NCBI GenBank assembly: GCA_025929805.1
Contig: JAICPP010000008.1
Location: 1 to 27,903, forward strand
From: Gemmatimonadales bacterium
GTDB lineage: Bacteria; Gemmatimonadota; Gemmatimonadetes; Gemmatimonadales; GWC2-71-9
Direction: 5' to 3'
DNA: 27,903 nucleotides
Made by a program: the position numbers and the translations under genes
In this document: positions 22,163-27,903 of the stretch, in pieces
Layout: every line of letters starts with the position of its first letter
Position numbering within the stretch: position 1 is the stretch's first letter
Notes under the pieces: generated by a model
What the model was told of the DNA's origin: nothing
What the model saw: the letters and a program-made list of their open reading frames with translations, nothing else
Databases searched by the model: none

Positions 22163-22232
22163 GAAATGTCAGTGAAAGGTGCTGGAAGGTGGGCCACTCT
22201 CCCCGGCGATGCAAGATCTACCTCGCTCGACT

Positions 22233-22238
22233 TATACT
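22233..22238 (+). promoter_or_regulatory. Candidate -10 box before the GH15 gene
   Basis: TATACT stands six bases before ATG 22245, suggesting a leaderless transcript. No convincing -35 box is seen. Together with the lack of a ribosome site it favours ATG 22245 over upstream in-frame codons. Confidence 0.3.
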
Positions 22239-22244
22239 TGGGCG

Positions 22245-24092
22245 ATGACTGACGTCCAGCCCCAGTCGCCGACCGAGGCACCCGGTCGGCGCTCCGGCGC
22301 CGTCCGCCAGCAGCCAATCTCCGGTTATGGAATGATCGGCGACATGCGGACGGCCGCTCTGATCGGGCTGGACGGCTCAGTTGATTGGTGCTGCCTGCCG
22401 CGATTCGACAGCGGCAGTGTATTCGCTGCCTTGCTCGACGCGGAGCGGGGAGGAACCTGGGGCGTCCACCCCGAGGGCAGGTGGACCTCCACCCAGCGAT
22501 ACCTCCCTCGCACCAACATCCTGGAAACCACCTTCCGAACAGCCGACGGCGGGATTCTCACCCTTACCGACTTTATGCCAGTGGCGTTGGACGGCCGGCC
22601 CTCCGGCCCGCACCCCGAGATCCACCGCCGGTTGCGCTGCACTCGAGGCCGGGTGCCCATGAGCATGATCTTCATGCCTCGGTTCGAGTACGGTGCACGA
22701 ACGACCAGGCTGGAGCTGCTTCGGGCCGGACTCTTCGCCACTGACCGCACCGATCAGGTCCTCACCCTTTCGAGCGCCAAGCCATTCGACTGGGTGGTAG
22801 AGCAGTCCATCGCAAGCACCCGGTTTGAGGTGGAGCGAGGTGAGGAGCGGTGGCTGATCTTGCGTTATGACGATGACGACATCCATCCGGTCGACCGCTA
22901 CGAGAGCGCCCGGAAGCTGGATGACACAACGGAGTTCTGGCAACGGTGGTCGGCCAAGGTCCGGTATCGGGGACCTTACCGCGGCATGGTCAAGCGGTCG
23001 GCTCTGGCCCTGAAGCTGCTCACCCATGCGGATACCGGCGCCATGATTGCTGCCCCGACCACCTCGCTGCCAGAGACCATAGGCGGAGTACGCAACTGGG
23101 ATTACCGGTTCGTCTGGCTCAGAGATGCGGCGTTTACCCTCGCGGCATTCAATGCCGTCGGTCATTACCTCGAAGCCGATCAGTTCATGCGATTCCTGAA
23201 AAAGGTGTGTCGTCATGAAGGCGGCGGTCACCTTCAGATCATGTACGGCATCGACGGCCGGCGAGATCTCATCGAGCGGCAGCTCGATCACCTCTCCGGG
23301 TATCAGGGCTCGCGTCCCGTGCGAGTGGGCAACGGCGCCGTGGGTCAACTCCAGCTGGACGTGTACGGCGAGGTGATGGAAACGGCGGACATCTGGCGCC
23401 GGAACCACGAGATGACCGAAGGGACCTGGCGGGTGCTCCGGGGATTAGTGGACTGGGTCAGCCGGAACTGGCATCTCCCCGACTCGAGCATCTGGGAGGT
23501 TCGGGGAGAGGTGCGGCATTACGTGTTCAGTAAGGTGATGAGCTGGGTGGCCCTGGACCGCGGGGTTCGGATGGCGGAAGAGCTGGGTCTGGATTCGGAC
23601 ACAGGCATGTGGCGGGCCGCGCGAGACGCCGTGCACGCCGAGATCATGGAGCGGGGGTGGAGCGAGAGGCGCCAGTCGTTTGTGCAATCCTATGACCACG
23701 ACGCGTTGGACGCCGCAGCCCTCGCTATTCCAATGGTCCGATTTCTTCCCTGGAACCACCCCCGGGTTCACGCGACGGTGCATGCGGTGGCCCGAGAGCT
23801 GACCACCCAGGACGGTGAGCTGGTATATCGTTACCGGCATTCGGATGGCCTGGAGGGAGAAGAGGGTGCCTTCTCGATCTGCACGTTCTGGCTGGCGCAG
23901 GCCCTGGCCATGATTGGTGAACGGGAGCGTGCTGAGCGGGTGTTCCGCCGCATGCTCCAGCACGCCAATCACGTCGGCCTATACTCCGAGGAGATTGATC
24001 CCGTAACCGGCGAGTTCCTGGGCAACTTTCCCCAGGCGTTTACCCACATTGCCTTGATCAACTGCGCCGCAGCCCTGGCGCAATTGGATTAG
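22245..24092 (+). CDS. GH15 family glycoside hydrolase (glucoamylase/trehalase-like)
   Basis: The 615-aa protein lacks a signal peptide, so it is cytoplasmic. The N-terminal domain has G-x-x-G-D-M-R-T-A-A-L-I-G and D-G-S-V-D-W-C-C-L-P-R-F-D-S (around 43-57), typical of the family. The GH15 catalytic domain shows G-G-V-R-N-W-D-Y-R-F-V-W-L-R-D-A-A-F-T near residue 280. The C-terminal Y-S-E-E-I-D-P-V-T-G-E-F-L-G-N-F-P-Q-A is near residue 585. The catalytic glutamates of this family lie in such segments. Substrates are alpha-glucans, dextran or trehalose. It stands alone between a divergent operon and a convergent basic-protein gene, whose stop overlaps its own by three bases. Confidence 0.92.
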   Translation: MTDVQPQSPTEAPGRRSGAVRQQPISGYGMIGDMRTAALIGLDGSVDWCCLPRFDSGSVFAALLDAERGGTWGVHPEGRWTSTQRYLPRTNILETTFRTADGGILTLTDFMPVALDGRPSGPHPEIHRRLRCTRGRVPMSMIFMPRFEYGARTTRLELLRAGLFATDRTDQVLTLSSAKPFDWVVEQSIASTRFEVERGEERWLILRYDDDDIHPVDRYESARKLDDTTEFWQRWSAKVRYRGPYRGMVKRSALALKLLTHADTGAMIAAPTTSLPETIGGVRNWDYRFVWLRDAAFTLAAFNAVGHYLEADQFMRFLKKVCRHEGGGHLQIMYGIDGRRDLIERQLDHLSGYQGSRPVRVGNGAVGQLQLDVYGEVMETADIWRRNHEMTEGTWRVLRGLVDWVSRNWHLPDSSIWEVRGEVRHYVFSKVMSWVALDRGVRMAEELGLDSDTGMWRAARDAVHAEIMERGWSERRQSFVQSYDHDALDAAALAIPMVRFLPWNHPRVHATVHAVARELTTQDGELVYRYRHSDGLEGEEGAFSICTFWLAQALAMIGERERAERVFRRMLQHANHVGLYSEEIDPVTGEFLGNFPQAFTHIALINCAAALAQLD

Positions 24093-24529
24093 CGCCTCCG
24101 GCGGCTGCCGCCCTTCTTAGCCCGCTTGCGGGATGTGGAGCGCTTGGCGCTCTTCCGACCCGTCGACTTGCGGCTCGCCGACTTCCGGGCACGAGAGCGG
24201 GACGACTTGCGGGCGCTCTTCCGGGCCGATCTCCGGCCTCCCCGCTTGGCGGATTTCCGGGCTGCCTTGGTGGACCTGCGGCCCCCCTTCTTCGAGGCTC
24301 TGCGGGCAGACTTTCTGCCACCTCGCTTAGCGGCGCGGGTGGGGGACTTCTTTCGTGATCGTCCTGCCGCGCGGGTGGTGCCTTCCGGACGTCGGCTGGG
24401 GGCGGGCTCTTCGAAGTCAAATGACGACGGGGATGATGCGGGCGTAGGAGAAGGGGGTCGTTCCGAGGGCAGTGGGTCCATCCACCCTGAGCCGGACCAG
24501 CCCATTTCCATATAATGAAGCTCGGCCAT
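24089..24529 (-). CDS. Histone H1-like very basic protein
   Basis: The 146-aa protein starts at ATG 24529 with GGAGGG at 7 nt. Residues 1-50 are acidic to neutral and proline-rich (M-D-P-L-P-S-E-R-P-P-S-P). Residues 51-146 consist mostly of K, R, S, A and G in short repeats such as R-K-S-A-R-K-S, G-G-R-R-S and A-K-K-G-G. This tail resembles eukaryotic H1 tails, AlgP and other bacterial nucleoid proteins, and should bind DNA or RNA non-specifically. The low-complexity GC-rich coding sequence is prone to repeat-length change. Its stop TAA overlaps that of the convergent GH15 gene. Confidence 0.85.
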   Translation of the reverse strand: MAELHYMEMGWSGSGWMDPLPSERPPSPTPASSPSSFDFEEPAPSRRPEGTTRAAGRSRKKSPTRAAKRGGRKSARRASKKGGRRSTKAARKSAKRGGRRSARKSARKSSRSRARKSASRKSTGRKSAKRSTSRKRAKKGGSRRRR

Positions 24530-24607
24530 CTTCGCTCCCTCCTAACGCGTGTGCGGCGCCACCCGCCGCCGGTCTCGAGGCGCGCAGGCGCCACCGGGTG
24601 AACAGGA

Positions 24608-24613
24608 CATATA
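24608..24613 (-). promoter_or_regulatory. Candidate -10 box for the histone-like gene
   Basis: On the minus strand TTATAT (24613-24608) lies about 80 nt before ATG 24529, next to the palindrome at 24615. The -35 match at usual spacing is poor, so the site is uncertain. Confidence 0.25.
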
Positions 24614-24614
24614 A

Positions 24615-24641
24615 CTTGCACAACCTCAGTGCATGTGCAAG
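24615..24641. promoter_or_regulatory. Palindrome between divergent genes, possible operator
   Basis: CTTGCAC (24615-24621) and GTGCAAG (24635-24641) form a perfect 7-bp inverted repeat with a 13-bp spacer. It lies between the divergent histone-like and BIG2/PD40 genes, close to both candidate -10 boxes. It may be a regulator-binding site; no regulator is encoded nearby. Confidence 0.4.
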
Positions 24642-24693
24642 CGGGAAATCGATAGCTGACCTACGTAAATGGCGCGCATCCGATGGAGCGAGC

Positions 24694-24699
24694 TATAAT
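24694..24699 (+). promoter_or_regulatory. Perfect TATAAT -10 box before the BIG2/PD40 gene
   Basis: TATAAT lies 36 bases before GTG 24736, giving a leader of about 30 nt and supporting that start. A clear -35 box was not found at 16-18 nt spacing, so an activator or an alternative sigma factor may help. Confidence 0.5.
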
Positions 24700-24735
24700 T
24701 ACCCACCACGCCCACTTTCCGGAATCAAGCCTCTA

Positions 24736-26964
24736 GTGCATCCAGCCCCACCCAAGCGGGCGGACGTTGTTCCTGCCTCGTCCTCGGCGGCGCGCCGCTA
24801 TCTTATTCTGGCAACCGCAGTTAGCGCACTGCTTCTCAGCCACTCAGCTGCAGCCCAGAGCGTGGCCGAGGTCCAGGTGACCCCTGAAACCATGACTCTG
24901 GGCGTCGGTCAGAAACAGGCACTCTTTGCGACGGCTTTCGACTCCCGCGGCAACATCCTGCCAACCGCCAAATTTACCTTTCGGAGCTCGGACACTCTCG
25001 TTGCACAGGTCAGAAGCGACGGGACGGTCATCGGGATAAAGCCCGGACTGGCCAAGATCGAAGCGAGGGCGCAGGGAAAACTGGCTTCGATGGCGGTGCT
25101 GATCACCGGTGGTGGGTCCGAGTCGACTCGGCAGTCATCTGCCACGGTGCTAACTCTGGAGCCCGCCTCGCTGACCCTGTTCCCCGGAGAGACTGCCCGG
25201 TTCAGAGCTCAGGGACTAAAGGAAGACGGGACCCCGGTCTCTATCGGCCGGGTGACCATCAAACCGCTGCGGCCCGAAATCGTCCGCGTCGATTCGGGAG
25301 GGCTGGTCACCGGCCTGGCGCCGGGACGCACCATAATCCAGGCAGCCGCCGGTCGCCTGATGGCGACCCTGCCGGTCGAGGTCGGGGAGGCCGAATTCAG
25401 CGTTACCCCCGGTAAGCTGTTTCTGGTAGTGGAAGAGATGGACACGCTGCGGGCCATGGTTCCCAGTCAGGGGAACCGTCAGATCCGCGGACTGGTGCAA
25501 TGGGTCTCTACCGACTCATCGATTGTGTCGGTGACTTCGGCAGGTGTGGTGCGGGCCCACGGGGCTGGACAGGCCGAGATCCTTGCCCGCGCGGGCCAGC
25601 AGGAACGGCGTATCCCGGTCACCATTCATCGCGTGCCGGATGCATTGGTAGTCTCTCCGCCTCAGAGAGGACGGCTACAGGTACCCTTGAACTCGACCCG
25701 GCAGTTCACTGCCGTAGCCGAGGCTGCGGACTCCACACCGATACCCGAGGCTCGGGTGGTCTGGGAGCTGAGCGATACAACGGTGGCAGCATTCGACCGA
25801 GCCACCGGTGTGCTCACGCCCAAGGCGCTGGGCACGACGACCCTTACCGCCACACTTGCCGGTATCACTCCGGCTGTGTGGACGGTGCAAGTGACAACAG
25901 GAGAGATAGCGATCGACCGGGTACGATTGGGCCTCCTGGTAGCACAGCGCAACACGCTATCCGCTCTCTCTCGCGACCAGGATTCGCCGGCCGGTAGTCT
26001 CAAGGCCGGCGTTCAATGGAGCTCGGATCGCCCCGATGTGGCAGCCGTGGCCAAGAACGGCATGGTGGAAGGAGTCAGCCCGGGACATGCGGTGGTGACC
26101 GCCACTACCGCGTGGGGCAAGACGGCGAGCGCTGATGTTTTCGTGGTGGGCGATCTCCTGTTGAGCTCCAACCGCAGCGGCAACTTCGGCATTTACCAGA
26201 TGACGGCAGCGAGTCCATCGAAATTTCTTCCTGTCCTGACGGACAACGCCAGTAACATCCAGGCCGTGTTCTCTCCCGATCGGACCCGAATCGCCTTCAG
26301 CTCCAACCGCAACGGTAACTACGATATCTACGTGATGGATTCGGACGGCCAGAGGCTGCATCGGCTCACATCCAGTCCCGCACATGAGGGAGATCCCGCC
26401 TGGACCCCGGACGGCGGCCGCATCGTGTTTACGGTCACCACCGGGACGACGACACATATCGCCATCATGTCCAGCGATGGCACGGAGCATCGCCAGCTGA
26501 CCAGGGCGACAGGAGGGAACCACTCTCCAACCGTCTCCGGTGACGGCCGCATCATAGGGTTTGTCTCTGCCCGCGATGGCAACCACGCGATCTACACCAT
26601 GGGGCTGGATGGCTCAAACCAGCGTCGGGTCACCAGGAGCTCGGCGCGAGAGACCAGCCCGCGATTCTCCCGCAATGGCGACCTGTTTTACGTGACTGCG
26701 CGAGGTAGCGGCTCCCGGGGGTCCAAAGTGGTGAGGATGACTGCCTCGGGTGGGTCGTCCCAGCTGCTTCAGACTGACGACCCCATCTCCTCCTTGGCGG
26801 TTTCCCGGGACGGTGACCGGCTGGTCTACATCGTTGGCCGGATCAGAGATGCCTCCCGGACACGAGTAGACTTCAGCCTCTTCATCCAGCCGGCAGTGCC
26901 CAACCGTCCCCCCGTGGCCGTCCCGCTCCAGTCGGGTGAGCAGGTCTCCAGTCCTTCCTTCTAA
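24736..26964 (+). CDS. Secreted protein with five BIG2-like domains and PD40 beta-propeller
   Basis: The 742-aa protein starts at GTG 24736, set by the TATAAT box upstream. A longer frame starting at 24472 would run through the promoter and the histone-like gene region. A signal peptide covers residues to about 41 (R-R-Y-L-I-L... A-A-A-Q-S). Five Ig-like BIG2 domains of about 80 residues follow, each ending in the V-x-x-D-G-x-V-x-G-x-x-P-G pattern or a variant. From about residue 475 come PD40/TolB-like repeats (F-S-P-D-R-T-R-I-A-F-S-S-N-R, W-T-P-D-G-G-R-I-V-F, D-I-Y-V-M-D-S-D-G). No catalytic motif is visible; adhesion or carbohydrate/peptidoglycan binding is inferred. The next gene starts 14 nt after its stop. 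Confidence 0.88.
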   Translation: MHPAPPKRADVVPASSSAARRYLILATAVSALLLSHSAAAQSVAEVQVTPETMTLGVGQKQALFATAFDSRGNILPTAKFTFRSSDTLVAQVRSDGTVIGIKPGLAKIEARAQGKLASMAVLITGGGSESTRQSSATVLTLEPASLTLFPGETARFRAQGLKEDGTPVSIGRVTIKPLRPEIVRVDSGGLVTGLAPGRTIIQAAAGRLMATLPVEVGEAEFSVTPGKLFLVVEEMDTLRAMVPSQGNRQIRGLVQWVSTDSSIVSVTSAGVVRAHGAGQAEILARAGQQERRIPVTIHRVPDALVVSPPQRGRLQVPLNSTRQFTAVAEAADSTPIPEARVVWELSDTTVAAFDRATGVLTPKALGTTTLTATLAGITPAVWTVQVTTGEIAIDRVRLGLLVAQRNTLSALSRDQDSPAGSLKAGVQWSSDRPDVAAVAKNGMVEGVSPGHAVVTATTAWGKTASADVFVVGDLLLSSNRSGNFGIYQMTAASPSKFLPVLTDNASNIQAVFSPDRTRIAFSSNRNGNYDIYVMDSDGQRLHRLTSSPAHEGDPAWTPDGGRIVFTVTTGTTTHIAIMSSDGTEHRQLTRATGGNHSPTVSGDGRIIGFVSARDGNHAIYTMGLDGSNQRRVTRSSARETSPRFSRNGDLFYVTARGSGSRGSKVVRMTASGGSSQLLQTDDPISSLAVSRDGDRLVYIVGRIRDASRTRVDFSLFIQPAVPNRPPVAVPLQSGEQVSSPSF

Positions 26965-26978
26965 CCCGACAACAAGCC

Positions 26979-27903
26979 ATGAAGGCCCTTACCCTGACGG
27001 CAGTGGGCGGACCAGAGCACCTCAGGGTACAGGAGTTGCCAGAGCCCGAGGTCAAGACATCCGCCGAAGTCCTTCTTCGGATCCATGCAGTCGGCTTGAA
27101 TCGGCTCGATTTGTGGGTTGCTCAGGGGCTGCCCGGGGTGAACTACAGCCTCCCCCATGTGGTAGGCTCCGATGGTGCGGGCACAGTCGTGGAAGTCGGA
27201 TCCAGTCAATCCGGGTTCCGCCCGGGCGATCGGGTCATGGTCAACCCCACAGTCTCCTGCGGCAATTGTCCATTCTGCTTGCAAGGCGAGGAGTCGCTCT
27301 GCCGGTACTTGCGGGTGCTGGGCGAGCATCTGCCCGGGATGGCCGCCGAGTACCTAGTTGTCCCGGCGGCGAACCTGGCGCCGGTACCCGAGTCGATGCC
27401 CTGGCCGGAGGCCGCGGCCTTTTCGCTCGCCACATTAACCGCCTGGCGCATGTTGACCACCCGTGCCCGGCTACAGCGAGGGGAGACCGTGCTGATCTGG
27501 GGCATAGGGGGCGGCGTAGCGATCGCGGCGCTCCAGATCGCCCGGCATCTGGGGGCGAGAACCATCGTGACCAGCGGTTCCCCGGCCAAGCTCGAGGTGG
27601 CCCGCGGACTCGGGGCCGACGTGCTGATAGATCACCGGCAGGTCGACGTGGCGGAGGAGGTGCGGAAGTTGACCGAGGGGAGAGGCGTGGATGCGATCGT
27701 GGACAGCGTCGGGGAGCAGAGCTGGCGCGGCTCGCTCCGCTCGCTCAGGAGGGGCGGCCGACTCGTCGTATGCGGCGCGACGACCGGTCCGACGGTGTCA
27801 CTGGATCTGCGGCGACTGTTCTGGCACCAGTGGTCGCTCCTGGGCTCGACTCTGGGTAGTCGTCGGGAATACGCAGAGGTCGTCAGGCTGGCTGGTGAAG
27901 GGA
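26979..27903 (+). CDS. Zinc-dependent MDR alcohol dehydrogenase/quinone oxidoreductase (partial, 3' end beyond window)
   Basis: The frame is open from ATG 26979 to the window edge (308 codons seen). The N-terminal GroES-like domain has G-L-N-R-L-D-L-W and G-S-D-G-A-G-T-V-V-E-V-G, then G-D-R-V. A structural-zinc cluster S-C-G-N-C-P-F-C-x7-C follows near residues 92-108. The Rossmann domain has W-G-I-G-G-G-V-A-I-A-A, then A-R-G-L-G-A-D-V-L-I-D and the family's G-V-D-A-I-V-D-S-V-G. It should reduce or oxidise alcohols, aldehydes or quinones using NAD(P)H; substrate unknown. It lies 14 nt after the BIG2/PD40 gene, so it may be cotranscribed. Confidence 0.9.
   Translation, partial: MKALTLTAVGGPEHLRVQELPEPEVKTSAEVLLRIHAVGLNRLDLWVAQGLPGVNYSLPHVVGSDGAGTVVEVGSSQSGFRPGDRVMVNPTVSCGNCPFCLQGEESLCRYLRVLGEHLPGMAAEYLVVPAANLAPVPESMPWPEAAAFSLATLTAWRMLTTRARLQRGETVLIWGIGGGVAIAALQIARHLGARTIVTSGSPAKLEVARGLGADVLIDHRQVDVAEEVRKLTEGRGVDAIVDSVGEQSWRGSLRSLRRGGRLVVCGATTGPTVSLDLRRLFWHQWSLLGSTLGSRREYAEVVRLAGEG

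Noticed and set aside
24472..24735. N-terminal extension of the BIG2/PD40 protein
   Set aside because: It would run through a TATAAT box and a palindrome and place a signal peptide far inside the protein.

Overview
The window is GC-rich bacterial chromosome with tightly packed genes and many GTG or TTG starts. Several features fit a Gemmatimonadota-like organism: BIG2/PD40 surface proteins, small lipoproteins, ThyX in place of ThyA, and REP-like intergenic palindromes. That placement is inference from gene style; no rRNA or marker gene is present to fix it. I see no tRNA, rRNA, CRISPR array, insertion sequence or phage gene.

Left part (1-4027, mostly + strand): the tail of one gene and a complete lipoprotein with the same C-terminal ending (tandem paralogs). 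A TPR/HD-GYP protein and an extracytoplasmic peptide/nickel-type solute-binding protein follow. This block ends in a two-tier REP-like palindrome. Next (4028-7845, - strand) comes a four-gene operon with its own promoter: two D-Ala-D-Ala-ligase-like ATP-grasp enzymes, a GNAT acetyltransferase and a lysine 2,3-aminomutase, joined by 4-nt overlaps. This looks like an uncharacterised pathway making an acetylated and/or ligated beta-lysine compound, and it is the strongest candidate here for a new system.

Middle (8026-16403): thyX; a GlcD-type FAD oxidase divergent from a DUF116 membrane protein; a lipoprotein with a DUF2231-like membrane protein; and an operon of thiolase, SPFH/slipin, an unknown two-TM protein and 3-hydroxyacyl-CoA dehydrogenase. 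The last operon pairs two acetoacetyl-CoA/3-hydroxybutyryl-CoA enzymes with two membrane proteins.

Right-middle (16769-22162, - strand): a long co-directional run of SnoaL-like lipoprotein, amidohydrolase lipoprotein, alpha-alpha toroid protein, selD, a 74-aa protein, an RNase HI homolog lacking key catalytic residues, and a double zinc-ribbon protein. selD carries an in-frame UGA at the active-site cysteine position, so the true gene is longer than the open frame and probably encodes a selenoprotein.

Right end (22245-27903): a GH15 glucoamylase-type hydrolase; a convergent, extremely basic histone-H1-like protein; a secreted protein with five BIG2-like domains followed by PD40 beta-propeller repeats, behind a perfect TATAAT box; and a zinc-dependent MDR alcohol dehydrogenase/quinone reductase that runs off the window edge.
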